Positions 1 to 11,096 of a stretch of DNA of 64,000 nt are shown here, piece by piece (position 1 is the first letter of the stretch; the number at the start of each line of letters is the position of its first letter). The notes beneath the pieces were generated by a model that was given only the letters and a program-made list of their open reading frames with translations, searched no databases and had not been told where the DNA came from. This DNA comes from Megalobrama amblycephala. Lineage: Eukaryota > Chordata > Actinopteri > Cypriniformes > Xenocyprididae. A program made the position numbers and the translations under genes. The stretch lies in assembly GCF_018812025.1 (NCBI RefSeq), contig NC_063049.1, positions 40,041,503 through 40,105,502 on the forward strand, given 5' to 3'.

Positions 1-622
1 ATGGCCGAGCAGCTGCATCCAAGTCTTACATCACCAAGTGCAATGCAAAGCGTCGGATGCAGTGGTGTAAAGCACGCCGCCACTGGACTCTAGAGCAGTG
101 GAGACGTGTTCTCTGGAGTGACGAATCACACTTCTCTGTCTGGCAATCCTATGGTCGAGTCTGGGTTTGGCAGTTGCTAGGAGAACGAGTGTAAAGTTTG
201 GTGGAGGGGTTGGGCTTGAACCCTTAGTTCCAGTGAAAGGAACTCTTAATTCTTCAGCATACCAAGACATATTGGACAATTTCATGCTCCCAACTTTGTG
301 GGAACAGTTTGGGGATGGCCCTTCCAATCCTGACCTCAACCCGATAGAACACCTTTGGGATGAATTAGAGCGGAGACTGTGAGCCAGGCCTTCTCGTCCA
401 ACATCAGTGCCTGACCTCACAAATGCACTTCAAGAAGAATGGTCAAAAATTCCCATAACACACTCCTAAACCTTGTGGAAAGCCTTCCCAGAAGAGTTGA
501 GGCTGTTATAGCTGCAAAGGGTGGGCCAACTCCATATTAAACCATACGGATTAAGAATGGGATGTCATTAAAGTTCATGTGCAAGTAAAGGCAGGCGTCC
601 CAAAACGTTGGGCAATATTGTG
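1..622 (+). mobile_element. Tc1/mariner element, 3' part, decayed
   Basis: This is the C-terminal half of a Tc1-family DDE transposase followed by its 3' end. Reading from base 9, the frame gives the first catalytic block (WSDESHFSVW) and then hits a stop at about 187. A second frame (about 190-381) carries GTLNSSAYQDILDNFMLPTL and the last catalytic block DLNPIEHLWDEL. Between LWEQFGDGP and the DLNP block the segment that normally holds the second catalytic Asp is missing, and a shorter gap lies before GLEPLVPVKG. The coding sense resumes after 382 and ends at a TAA at 538-540. The 3' terminus with a TTGGGCAATAT-type end is near 622. With frame breaks and internal deletions it cannot encode a working transposase. 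The 5' part lies outside the window. Confidence 0.85.
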
Positions 623-626
623 TGTG

Positions 627-628
<2 letters not shown>

Positions 629-677
<49 letters not shown>

Positions 678-702
678 CACAGAGAGAGAGAGAGAGAGAG
701 AG
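629..702. repeat. (AT)n followed by (AG)n microsatellite
   Basis: About 22 AT units, a short ACATACAC bridge and then about 12 AG units directly abut the 3' end of the Tc1 remnant. TA-rich DNA is the normal Tc1 target. Confidence 0.95.
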
Positions 703-704
703 CT

Positions 705-1855
705 GCATCTGGGATGTCAAGGCCTTCCTGGTGCCTGGGTAAAATTATCTTGTTTATTTTCAAGCCAAGACATAACAGGCAGTCTATAAACACTCATACT
801 GTACAGAATGAAACCACAGCCCTCCAAGACCCCAAACCCCTCACTCTTACAAGCAAACAACATCTACTCTATCTGGAGCCAGAAAAACAATGAAAATAGT
901 GACCTGTCTTTACTGTAATGGCAAATGCTGCAATGGAAATATGAAAACACAACTGAGTAACTCGAGCTGCCCACAACAGTCCACAGGTGCCTGCACAAAT
1001 TTCATAGGTAGGATGACCAGGCGTCCTATAGTTTACATGACATATTTGCAGTTTCACAAAGTAAAACATGCAAATGTGTCCTCATGGAAAGATGTGTTAA
1101 GCTCACTGACTAAAAATAACTTTCAAAGTCTCTTAGCTGGAGAAAGGGTAAAATGAAAATGTTTTTTCAAGAATGTGCTGCAAGAAGTCAAACTTGCGTT
1201 TGATTCTTTTCTAAATCTTTGTAAACAGAATATAAAGCACAGAAGGAAGGTTGAAATACTACTGTTATCGCAATCATTATTTCAGACAAAAAATGACTTA
1301 AGGACAAAAACTTTGGTCACAGGTTATGTGTTTGCATGCGATGGATTGTAAATCAGTGAGGGGAAGAAGAGGTCACCACACAAAGACACAGATTAGCACA
1401 GTCAACATGCCACTTTAGAGCTTTACACAGTCAGATAAGAGCGGTGGAGAGGAAACGCTCTGTCACAATATATGAGCCTGGAGAAGTGATTATACTAACC
1501 TATGTATTGAGTGCAAAAGAAGGCCTCCTGTACATTTCTGTGTCATAGACCAATAATCTGAGAGGACGAGAGCAGCCAGAGTGACCCCTAGTGTCTATGA
1601 TAAGAACTGAGACACAACAAGCTCAGATGAATAACACATTACTGACTTATTCTACCTTTGCAACTATTTTTTATTATCAAACAAGCTTTTGCTCTTTTCG
1701 TTCTATGGAAGTTTCTAGTTTTAAACAGAATTTAATGGAAATTATGTAAAATATGGTAAAACATTTGGCATAAAACAGGCACTTTGGAGAGTTAACATGT
1801 ATAACATCATTTCTCCATGGTAAATTAAAATATTAATTAATTTATTTCTATTATT
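705..1855. other. No gene or repeat recognised
   Basis: AT-rich unique-looking sequence. Short open frames here have no recognisable protein features. Confidence 0.6.
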
Positions 1856-2078
1856 AACACTTTTAATACTTTTATTCAGTATGTCAAGCATGCATAACAT
1901 TGATCAAAAGTCACAGGAATACATTACATTTTAAAATAGAAAACAGTTATTTTAAACTGTAATAATATTTCACAATATTACTGTTTTTACAGTATTTTTA
2001 ATCAAATAAATACAGCCTTGGTGAGCAGATTTCTTTCAAAAACATCAAAAACCATACAGTCCCCAAACTTATGAACAG
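1856..2078 (-). repeat. Interspersed fish repeat ending in CCCCAAACTT-type terminus
   Basis: The blocks ACTGTAATAATATTTCACAA, AAATAAATACAGCCTTGGTG and the terminal GTCCCCAAACTTATGAACAG are hallmarks of a very abundant non-coding repeat of fish genomes, remembered with the terminus CAAAAGTTTGGGGTC. It reads right to left here. Related fragments lie at 7200-7510, 36310-36420, 38700-38880 and 57160-57240. Confidence 0.6.
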
Positions 2079-2079
2079 T

Positions 2080-3007
2080 ATTGACAAGTCATTTTTTTCT
2101 CTCTCTTTGCAGTGACTGTAAGAAGCAACTGATTCGAATCTGATTGAAAGTTTCTGTTGTTTTTAAGAAAGAAAAATGGATGATAAAAAATGCTCAACAT
2201 TGTCACAATTCCTTCCAGTCCACTTAACAATAATATCCAAACAATTTTTACCAACTTATGAATGCAAAACCAGTTTAACTCCAAGCAAACAATCTGAACT
2301 CTGATGTCCTAAGGCCTCTAGTCCACACCAAGAGCTCTAGTGTGAAAATGCCCTTAAACTGAGTTAAAAGTGTCAACTGTCACAACAAAAGACAAACTAA
2401 ATCATGGTTGACAGACACAGCATCAGGGCGCTGCTGAAAAGCCTCAAGATAATCTGAGTGACAGACGCTGAAGGAGGAGCCTGAAGAACACGCAGCATAA
2501 TCAAACCCATCGCAGCTCTGCATCAACACAGCTTCGACCTTCAGCAAAGGCTTTCCTTGTAGATAAAACACAATAATTATTCGTACTGCCTCCATTATGG
2601 AAATAAAGCTTTCTCTTTCTTTCGTTCTCTCTGAGCGGATAGTCAGTGTCAAATGGGGTCGAGTACAGACTGGGGACCGTTCTGACTGAGATGGAGCGAT
2701 TGCGTTTTAGCTAGAGGACAGGGATCAGGATAAAAGGAGCAGAGGAAGGAAGGAAGTATGGAAAGACAGGAAAGGAGGAGAGCAGGGCTGGGTTGTACAA
2801 ATGTGACATCCAGTAGAGACTGAAATTGTGGTAGATATACAGTATTTGTGTGGTGAACAGGACTGTTTTATGTTATTTCCACTACACACTTTTTTTCTCC
2901 ATCACAAATGTTTTAGGACGATATTTTCTACCTATTTTCTGTTTGCCAGCCATAATTTCAGTGTATCTCTAATATTATACTATAAAAAAGTGGTTCTTCA
3001 AAGTTTA
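2080..3007. other. No gene recognised
   Basis: Unique-looking AT-rich DNA with a purine-rich stretch around 2740-2790. The minus-strand open frame around 2380-2652 has no supporting signals. Confidence 0.55.
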
Positions 3008-3011
3008 TTAA

Positions 3012-3856
3012 AGGCGACCTCTAATGCCCCTTTCACAAGATGTAATATAAGTCTCTGGTGTCCCCAGAATGTGTCTGTGAAGTTTCAGCTCAAAATACCC
3101 CACAGATCATTTATTATAGCTTGTCAAATTTGCCCCTATTTGGGTGTGAGCAAAAACACACCGTTTTTGTGTGTGTCCCTTTAAATGCAAATGAGCTGCT
3201 GTTCCCGGCCCCCTTTCCAGAAGAGGGCGGAGCTTTAACAGCTCGCGCTTCGGTTGCTCAACAACAACAAAGCTGGAGAATCTCACACAGCCAAAATGAG
3301 GATTGTCAGTAACGGTGTTCAGCCTTACATTGTTCAAACCGGAGTCGACATTGATGGAGAGACTCAGGAAGAAGTTACAACTTTTAGAATGAAACTGGAT
3401 GTTTCTGAATTGTTAGTGGATACATTTATGTAGTTGCTGTGGAGTTGATTCAACTCATTGACTAGCATGTGCCGTCATGTTAATCTTTTGTGCAAATCCA
3501 GTGTTGAATTGACCCTCATTTGTGAAGCAGTTCGGCGTAAAATGACAGCATGATAACAACACTCTACTACAACAACTCTTCCTCTTCTCTAAAGCAGCCC
3601 AACATGGCCTCACCCCCTTTGATGTGTGTTCTCGGGGGCGGGGTTTATGTAAATTAAGGTTAGTGATGTCACTAACCCAGGAAGAAACTCATTGTAGTCC
3701 CTACCAGCCATTTGTTGTAGTCCTTAAAAAGTGATTTCTGTAAAAGAAAATATCTCAGTTTGCATTAAACTTTGAGCGTCGCAACTTTGCAGATGTTGTT
3801 TATGCTCAAACAGCAACATTACACACTAACTAAAGTTAAAAAAGTGAAATCATAAT
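3012..3856 (+). mobile_element. T2/Kolobok-like TTAA element, copy A
   Basis: The left end is TTAA followed by AGGCGACCTCTAATGCCCC, a variant of the TTAA-AGGGGACCTATTATG terminus seen intact in copies C (42,895) and D (62,115). TTAA target sites with a TTAAAGGRR start are known for the T2/Kolobok group; assigning this family to it is my inference. The right end is degenerate at about 3856 (compare the intact end at 60,026 in copy D). Internally it carries GC-rich blocks (AAGAGGGCGGAGCTTTAACA) and the short conserved frame listed next. Confidence 0.6.
3296..3433 (+). pseudogene. Conserved 45-codon frame inside T2-like copy A
   Basis: ATG at 3296, TAG at 3431-3433. The product starts MRIVSNGVQPYIVQTGV and continues with an acidic stretch and then KLDVSE. 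The same frame is open in copies B (15,771-15,908) and D (minus strand, 61,715-61,852); copy C has a one-base insertion that breaks it. The VQPY...acidic...(D/V)SEW pattern recalls the cysteine-rich terminal domain that teleosts share with P2X7-like proteins, but the cysteines are absent. I infer a fossil exon captured by, or belonging to, the element's ancestor. Confidence 0.35.
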
Positions 3857-4127
3857 AAAAAATAAAAAAAATCATGTAAATAAATGTCTTACCTTTTCTT
3901 TGTCATTACTGGAGAAAGTTACTAGCAACTTCTGAGTGAAAATTGTTTCAAAGTTAAACCAAGTTTTTGTTTCAGTGTAGTATTACAGTTTTACACGTGT
4001 TTTACACAAAGAAAGATATGATCATTGAGTGCTAAATGAAAACATTATTTGTTTTCAATTACTATGTTTTGCAATGAAGTGACATCAATTGTTGAATATT
4101 CTCTTGTGGACTCTTGCCTCCCAAACA

Positions 4128-4420
4128 CAGACACACACATACTGGTTTCCATGTTTTATGAGGACTTCCCATAGACATAATGGTTTCATCAACTGTTCAG
4201 TCCCCATACACTAACCCTACCTATCACAGAAAACTTTCTGCATTTTCAGATTTTCAAAACAATTGATTTAGTATGATTCATAAGCTGTTTTCCTCATGGG
4301 GACCAAAAAAAAAAAAGTCACCATAAAGTCTAAATTTACTGTTATTACTATCCTTGTGAGGACATTTGGTCCCCATAACATGGGGAATACCAGGTACACA
4401 CATAAACACACACACACACA
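4128..4420 (-). repeat. Microsatellite-associated fish repeat, inverted copy
   Basis: Matches the reverse complement of 5249-5555. Shared blocks include CTGGTTTCCATG, CAGAAAACTTTCTGCAT, ATAAGCTGTTTTCCTCATGG and GGTCCCCATAACATGGGGAA, followed by ACCAGGTACACAC and a CA run. Confidence 0.8.
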
Positions 4421-4526
4421 GCATCTGTTCCTCTCTTCCATCCATGGAAAACAATGAAGATACACCCACTCTGACTTCACGTGTAACAGCACGTTTTCCT
4501 GAGTGGTCTTTCTAAAAGGAGTAGCA

Positions 4527-4561
<35 letters not shown>
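4527..4561. repeat. (CA)n microsatellite
   Basis: About 17 uninterrupted CA units. Confidence 0.98.
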
Positions 4562-5168
4562 CCCCAGCAGAACACAAAAAGCGTAAACATCTCTCCTCTC
4601 ACAACGGCTATCAACAAAAACACGGGGGTGTGAATCTTCCTGTGGTTTGATGTCATTCTAACCTATTACATACCACCGCTGTGAGAGCCAAAGCAAACGA
4701 ACAAACCCAATGCTTATCAAACTTATCTTGCTTAAAAAACTCCGGAAATCCAGACAGTTCTGTAATCTAAAAAATTTTTTCACATCATTGTGGTTCTCTG
4801 CTTGACAAACTTTTTATGTAACATGTTTGTTTACAGAGTTTGAAAGGAACCAACACCTGACCAGATCCTCGTCAGCTGCTCACGGGTATGTTATCTCATC
4901 CCCAGCAACTGTGAGAACTCCATACTCACATAATTACCTGATATCTAATACACTGCTATTACTAATGAAAAGTGCCGCATGACTTAATAACATTACTCAT
5001 ACCACCATGATGATCTACTTTCTTTGACATTGTAAATAAATGTTTAACTTAATACACTCTGGACGATGATTTAAAGAATGAGAAAACAAGATCATACATG
5101 TTCATATTAAGCTGTAACATCTGCTCCGTTCAAAAACACCTTGTGAGATCCCAACGCACTTAGAATAA

Positions 5169-5170
<2 letters not shown>
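4562..5170. other. No gene recognised
   Basis: AT-rich sequence between two oppositely oriented copies of the microsatellite-associated repeat. No coding or RNA-gene signal seen. Confidence 0.5.

Positions 5171-5248
<78 letters not shown>
5171..5248. repeat. (GT)n microsatellite, about 38 units
   Basis: Near-perfect GT run with one CGC interruption near its end. It leads directly into the associated repeat. Confidence 0.98.
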
Positions 5249-5249
<1 letters not shown>

Positions 5250-5735
5250 TGTGTGTACCTGGTATTCCCTATGTTATATGGACCAAATGTCCCCACAAGC
5301 ATAATAATACCAATACATTTTGACCCTATGGGGACTTTTTTGGGGTCACCATGAGGAAAACAGCTTATAAATCACACAGAATGATCTTTTTTGAAAATCT
5401 GAAATAGCAGAAAGTTTTCTGTGAAAGGTAGGTTTAGGGCTAGGGTTAGTGTAGGGGGAAAAAAGATGCAGTTAGTACATTATAAAAATCTTTACGTCTA
5501 TGGAATGTCCCCATAAAGCATGGAAACCAGTGTCTGTGAGAGTGTGTGTGTGGTCCTGGTAAACTCTATCTTATGACCCCACAAATATGGCAATACTCGA
5601 AATTCTTGACCTTGCAGGGAAATTTTTTGGTCCAAATGAGGAAAACAGCTTATAAATCATACTAAGTGATTTTTTTCGCAAATGTAAACATGCAGAAAGT
5701 TTTCTGTGATGGGTAGGTTTAGGGTATAATATTAT
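5249..5735 (+). repeat. Microsatellite-associated repeat, two tandem copies
   Basis: The first copy (5249-5555) runs from GTACCTGGTATTCCC to CATGGAAACCAGTG. A short GTGTGTGTG bridge follows, then a shorter, more diverged second copy (5560-5735) in the same orientation. The telomere-like stretch GGTTTAGGGCTAGGGTTAG at about 5431-5449 is part of this family and not a telomere. Confidence 0.8.
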
Positions 5736-5832
5736 ATATATATATAAAGTCATTATATAGATACAAATATATAAAGTATATACATGAAAATGTATGCATA
5801 TAAAATATGACATATATATATACACTGAATAT

Positions 5833-5891
5833 TAGGGGTGTAAAGGTACACAAACATGACGGTTCGGTACATACCTCGGTATTGCATTTAG
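5833..5891 (+). mobile_element. hAT-type terminus, truncated
   Basis: Begins TAGGGGTGTAAAGGTACACA and continues with GGTTCGGTACATACCTCGGT, a typical left end of fish hAT elements. No matching right end was found within 1.5 kb, so only a fragment remains. Confidence 0.55.
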
Positions 5892-6954
5892 CATAAATGC
5901 TATCAGAGACGGTGTTGAGGACGTTACGTCCATCTCAGATGACCTACTCGTCTCCCTTTGCCAAGTGCGTGAGCGGCTTTTAATTTACGAGCAGAAAGGA
6001 CATTAGGCAAATGAGAAGAAAAGTGCTTCATCTTGCTCAATGATAAATGCCAGATGAAAGCAGCAAGGACTGCAATCAAAATGCCAATATCCTAAAATTG
6101 ATTTTAGGGTGAAAGAGAAATGCTTGCTAAGATCACATTATGTTCGCCATCCCTCTCTATGTACCGAAGGCTGGGCAGGACATACTGACTTTGTTTCTTA
6201 ATTGCCAAATGGCAACGCGTGTTTATATGGAGACAGCACAATATACTATCTATGCACAAAGCTGAAATCTAAAATAATATCTCAAAAAAAAAAAGTCCTA
6301 ACTGAGCGATTTCTGGCTAGAATATGCTGCAAACTAGACCAGATTTTGTGTCAGATGTCTAATGACAGTGTTCACCACGTCCTCAGAGCCCCTCATTATC
6401 ACAATGGCTGGTAATATCCGCTGCTGTTGTATGAACGCTCATAAATACATCTGACCCTTTTGTCCATCTCTCTTTTGCCTCCCTCATTCTCTACACACGT
6501 CTGGTGTCTCTGTTGAAGCTTGATTTGTGGCCAGACCAGCAGATAGAAGCACAAAGACATTTCTGGCCTTTCTCCAAGCAGCCTGGTCTCATAATATCAA
6601 AGCAGAGTGCAGAGCAGACCGTCAGGGACTATCACCAAAATTCACCACTGTACCAAAATCCTTCATTGTGAAGCGTAGTGAGCCATGATAAGCATTTGGT
6701 TGTATGGTGGCCTTGAGCCAATGTGGAAGTGGTACAATGGTCTGTACACCGCAGATATCGAGTGCTCTTTATCCATGCTAAATGCTTATTTGACATGCAT
6801 GGATTACCACCAAGAAAATGTCATTCCGGACAGAGTCCGAGCGCTTGGTGCCAACATGGATAGGGAAGATGAGGGCACATGGTGCAAAGATAAGATTGTA
6901 GAGAAAGATGAATAATGCCTGAAACATACACTTGATGTTTGAATTCATAACACA
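5892..6954. other. No gene recognised
   Basis: Mixed-composition sequence. An open frame at 6685-6915 lacks splice signals and motifs and is not supported. Confidence 0.5.
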
Positions 6955-7105
6955 TTTGCATTCATTTATGCATTCCTCAGATTCTTTTATTTAAAGTGAC
7001 TTATACTGCATTCAAAGTATACATTTTATTAGTTCATGCATTCCCTGGAAATCGAACCCATGGCTTTAGTGTTGCTAACGCCATGCTCTATGTTTGAGCT
7101 ACAGG
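6955..7105 (-). mobile_element. tRNA-derived SINE
   Basis: On the minus strand it reads AGCTCAAACATAGAGCATGG (A-box side), GTTAGCAACAC and GGGTTCGATTTCCAGGGAAT (B box), then AATGCATGAACTAATAAAAT and a 3' tail resembling the GCATTCATTT end. The tRNA-like promoter and the order of blocks are those of cyprinid tRNA SINEs. Several substitutions show it is old. Confidence 0.75.
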
Positions 7106-7138
7106 AATAACACGTCTGAAGAGGAATATTGATGGTAA

Positions 7139-7510
7139 TTTTTTTTTTTTTTTTTTTTTACATTATCGAAAGATTTTTATGTTTAGCAAAGCTATTTGAT
7201 TAAAACATAGCAAAAACCGTAATACTGCGAAATATTATTACAATTACAAATAACTCTTTTCTATTATAATATATGTTAAAATTGTATTTATTCCTATGAT
7301 GCAAAGCTGAATTTTCAGCATCATTACTCCAGTCTTCAGTGTCACATGATCCTTCTAATCATTCTAATATGCTATTTTGCTGTTTAAGAAACATTTATTA
7401 TTATCAATGTTGAAAAGAAAAGCAAAAGAATAGCATTTATCTGAAAAATAAATCTTTTGTAATATTAAAAATGTATGTACTGTCAAATTTGATCAATTTA
7501 ATGTGTCCTT
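7139..7510 (+). repeat. Poly(T) run and interspersed fish repeat fragment
   Basis: A run of about 21 T precedes a fragment of the abundant repeat also found at 1856-2078, here in the opposite orientation (TACTGCGAAATATTATTACA, CCTATGATGCAAAGCTGAAT, CTCCAGTCTTCAGTGTCACA). Confidence 0.6.
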
Positions 7511-8594
7511 TCTAAATAAAAGTATTAATTTCTTTAAAATAGAACTACCTTTGGACACTTTGTTGGTTTTATACTATTAACAGGAGCAAAGCGGCATGCA
7601 AATCTGAGACAATCGATTGAAAGTGCAAAAGAGAGGAGAGCAAAGAGGTGAAGAGCCCTGATAAAGTTTGCATTTTATGATGACCCAGACAGAAATGCAG
7701 AAATGAAGTGATTGCCCTATCACAAGTTGCAGCACCTCTCACAGTTCATTAGAGGACACCTATACAGGAGTATGGGACAAAACAGTCCATGAAAACGCAA
7801 AGTAATTCCTCAAACAATTACTGAAACCACTGATATTGAGGCGATAAGACTGAGTACCATTATGTGTTTATTTTAGAAATATTAATGCTCCAAAAGAAAG
7901 ATGAAACTACACTGTTAAAAAAAAAAGATTTTGCTTTTAATTCAATGTGTTACTTTGTATTGAAATTGTGTGAAATTTTCAAGCAACTTCTGAGGGAAAA
8001 TTGTTTCGACGTAAATCCTACACCAATTTTTTTGCAGTTTACACTACTCAACTGAACCGCACACCAATTTCTATCTGAATCCACCAGACAGCATAGAGCG
8101 AATCCATTTACTTCACCAATCAACTTATAGTGCAACAAAGATCAATGTGGGACATTTATCTAAAACACATTCATTTATGTCTAAAGTGAATGCAAACAGA
8201 TGTAGAAATATTGGTCAGTGGCATTAGGCCTTTGTGTTAGGATTTACCTTTTCAGAGCTCTACAAGCTAACTGTCGAAATAGGAACAATTTAGTCATGCA
8301 CACAAGCAGCTCATTGCTATGATAATCAATTGAGTGGCTGTAAAAGCACACGGCGAGCTCGAGATGAAATTTTACAACCTGCAATATTTCAAGCGTACCA
8401 CAACCTCCAGATATTAAAGGACATCCACTCAAGCAGAGTGTTGTGGCTGTAAAAACTGACGTGTCCTCTTAGTGATTGACATTGTGGTTTACCATCATCT
8501 GGTCAAGAACAAACGGGTAAATACACTAACTAGTCTAAAAAAAGCAAAGGTTCAAAAAGAGGTCATGCAACTGTACTTGAGGATGTGGGTTTAC
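7511..8594. other. No gene recognised; possible first-intron start
   Basis: No coding signal seen. If the exon at 8595-8690 is real, this is the start of its first intron. Confidence 0.45.
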
Positions 8595-8690
8595 CTTCCC
8601 CGTCCTGGACAGTTTAAGCGGAAAGAAGCAAAAGAACAGGAACTTCCCCCAGTTGAGAAGAGCCGCCAAGCACCAGTTCAGACGGGCCAT
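8595..8690 (-). CDS. Candidate first coding exon of an unidentified host gene
   Basis: On the minus strand an ATG at 8690-8688 lies in a strong start context (ACCAGGATGG: A at -3, G at +4). It opens a 32-codon frame starting MARLNWCLAALLNWGKF, followed by a hydrophobic LFFCFFPL segment and a basic end (KLSRTGK). The frame runs exactly to a splice donor, AAG|GTAAAC, with the intron starting at 8594. The first 25 residues could be a signal peptide or signal anchor. The surrounding 8600-9000 is clearly more GC- and CpG-rich than its neighbours and carries no transposon signature, as expected of a 5' exon. I do not recognise the protein. No second exon was found downstream (below 8594), so the prediction rests on start context, donor and composition only. 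Confidence 0.4.
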
Positions 8691-9174
8691 CCTGGTCCGT
8701 ATCTCGTACCCTGAACGTCCTTCTACGATATCCCAGCACACTCGATTCAATTATGGTCCTGTCACGAGGATAAAGGGAGCCAGCCTGCGAATCCAAAGTC
8801 AAATGACCGGTCCCTCTTCATTCACTTGCTCGGTTCTCTAGAAACGGGGCGTCCCTGAGACCATCGCTCGACTCAGGTTCGGTGTACCCCTGATGTGAGC
8901 GCGTGCGGAGGGTTGCTGCTGCCTCTCACTCACTGGATGCTGCAGTGCACTTCCAGCCATGAGAAGCAGAGGAGAGGAGGGGGAATGGGGGGGGGGGGGG
9001 TCACAGCGTTCATCACCGACAGAGAAACACAAGGGATCACTGCTTGAGACCAAAATTGCCACAACACGAGTGTTGAATACAAATAAAAACTGCCATTGGC
9101 GAGTAAATAAAAGGAGTTACCATGTGACTGGTAACTTTATGGTAATCTCAATTGACAAACAGACCCTTTCTGAT
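8691..9174 (-). promoter_or_regulatory. GC-rich region upstream of the candidate exon
   Basis: CpG-containing sequence (CGAACCTGAGTCGAGCGATG on the minus strand), a run of 14 G on the plus strand at 8987-9000 and a CT-rich flank. It could hold the 5' UTR and promoter of the 8595-8690 exon. No TATA box is evident. Confidence 0.3.
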
Positions 9175-9177
9175 CAA

Positions 9178-11096
9178 AATCAAACACTAACACTGCCTAA
9201 TAAAGAAAATGCATCTTATAACAACTTTTTCCATTCAATTTGCTAAAGAACACAGTAAATCAGGTGGAGGAATAGAATAGAACATAATAGCTTGCAAATT
9301 TGTTGTGTATAAGAAATGTTTAATAAACAATGTGACAGTGTGCTTTTTTCCCCAAATCAAACACTAAAACTGCCTAATAAAGAAAATGCATTTTATAACA
9401 ATTTCCATTGGATTTACTAAAGAACACAGTAAAACCAATGGAGGAATAGAATAGAATAGAATAGAATAGAATAGAATAGAATAGAATAGAATAGAATAGA
9501 ATATTGGATTTGCTAAAAAACACAGTAAAACCAATGGAGGAATAGAATAGAATAGAATAGAATAGAATAGAATAGAATAGAATAGAATATTGTATTTACT
9601 AAAGAACACAGTAAAAGCAATGGAGGAATAGAATAGAATAGAATAGAATAGAATAGAATAGAACAGAACAGAACAGAACAGAACAGAATAGAATATTGGA
9701 TTTAGTAAAGAACACAGTAAAACCAATGGAGGAACAGAATAGAATAGAATAGAATATTGGATTTGCTAAAAAACACAGTAAAACCAATGGAGGAATAGAA
9801 TAGAATAGAATAGAATAGAATATTGTATTTACTAAAGAACACAGTAAAAGCAATGGAGGAATAGAATAGAATAGAACATAATAGCTTGCAAATTTGTTGT
9901 GTATAAGAAATGTTTAATAAACAATGTGACAGTGTGCTTTTTTTCCCAAATCAAACACTAAAACTGCCTAATAAAGAAAATGCATTTTCTAACAATTTCC
10001 ATTGGATTTACTAAAGAACACAGTAAAACCAATGGAGGAATAGAATAGAATAGAATAGAATAGAATAGAATATTGGATTTGCTAAAAAACACAGTAAAAC
10101 CAATGGAGGAATAGAATAGAATAGAATAGAATAGAATAGAATAGAATATTGTATTTACTAAAGAACACAGTAAAAGCAATGGAGGAATAGAATAGAATAG
10201 AACAGAACAGAACAGAATAGAATAGAATAGAATAGAATAGAATAGAATAGAATATTGGATTTAGTAAAGAACACAGTAAAACCAATGGAGGAACAGAATA
10301 GAATAGAATATAATATTGGATTTGCTAAAAAACACAGTAAAACCAATGGAGGAATAGAATAGAATAGAATAGAATAGAATAGAATAGAATAGAATAGAAT
10401 AGAATATTGGATTTGCTAAAAAACACAGTAAAACCAATGGAGGAATAGAATAGAATAGAATAGAATATTGTATTTACTAAAGAACACAGTAAAAGCAATG
10501 GAGGAATAGAATAGAATAGAACAGAACAGAATAGAATAGAATAGAATAGAATATTGGATTTAGTAAAGAACACAGTAAAACCAATGGAGGAACAGAATAG
10601 AATAGAATAGAATATTGGATTTGCTAAAAAACACAGTAAAACCAATGGAGGAATAGAACAGAATAGAATAGAATAGAATAGAATAGAATATTGTATTTAC
10701 TAAAGAACACAGTAAAAGCAATGGAGGAATAGAATAGAATAGAATAGAATAGAATAGAATAGAATAGAATAGAATATTGGATTTACTAAAGAACACAGTA
10801 AAACCAATGGAGGAATAGAATAGAATAGAATAGAATAGAATAGAATAGAATAGAATAGAATAGAATAGAATAGAATAGAATAGAATAGAATATTGGATTT
10901 ACTAAAGAACACAAAAACAATTGAGGAATATAATATAATATAATATAATATAATATAATATAATATAATATAATATAATTAGAATAGAATAGAATATTGG
11001 ATTTACTAAAGAACACAGGCAAACCAATGGAGGATTAGAATAGAACAGAACAGAACAGAACAGAACAGAATAGAATAGAATAGAATATTGGATTTA
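9178..11096. repeat. Compound satellite: 35-40 bp core plus GAATA runs, with higher-order units
   Basis: About 20 copies of a core, GGATTTACTAAAGAACACAG followed by TAAAACCAATGGAGGA, alternate with runs of 3-15 GAATA (TAGAA) pentamers. Cores differ at fixed places (GGATTTGCTAAAAAACACAG; TGTATTTACT...AAAGCAATGG), and these variants recur in the same order. A longer unit containing AACATAATAGCTTGCAAATT and ACAATGTGACAGTGTGC occurs at about 9272 and again about 598 bp later at about 9870, so larger blocks were duplicated too. A solitary ancestral-looking unit lies at 9178-9275. GAACA variants occur in some runs and TATAA variants at 10,928-10,978. The long minus-strand open frames here are artefacts of a pentamer without stop codons. 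Confidence 0.92.

Noticed and set aside
3107..3337. Minus-strand 76-codon frame in T2-like copies (also 15,585 and 42,990)
   Set aside because: Conserved only because the DNA is repeated; the copies show no coding pattern, unlike the 45-codon frame whose start and stop are kept.
5431..5449. Telomere-like GGTTTAGGGCTAGGGTTAG
   Set aside because: Part of the microsatellite-associated repeat family; only two or three units and not tandem.
9364..11022. Many minus-strand frames of 60-120 codons rich in FYSILFYS
   Set aside because: Direct translation of the GAATA pentamer, which has no stop in this frame; not genes.
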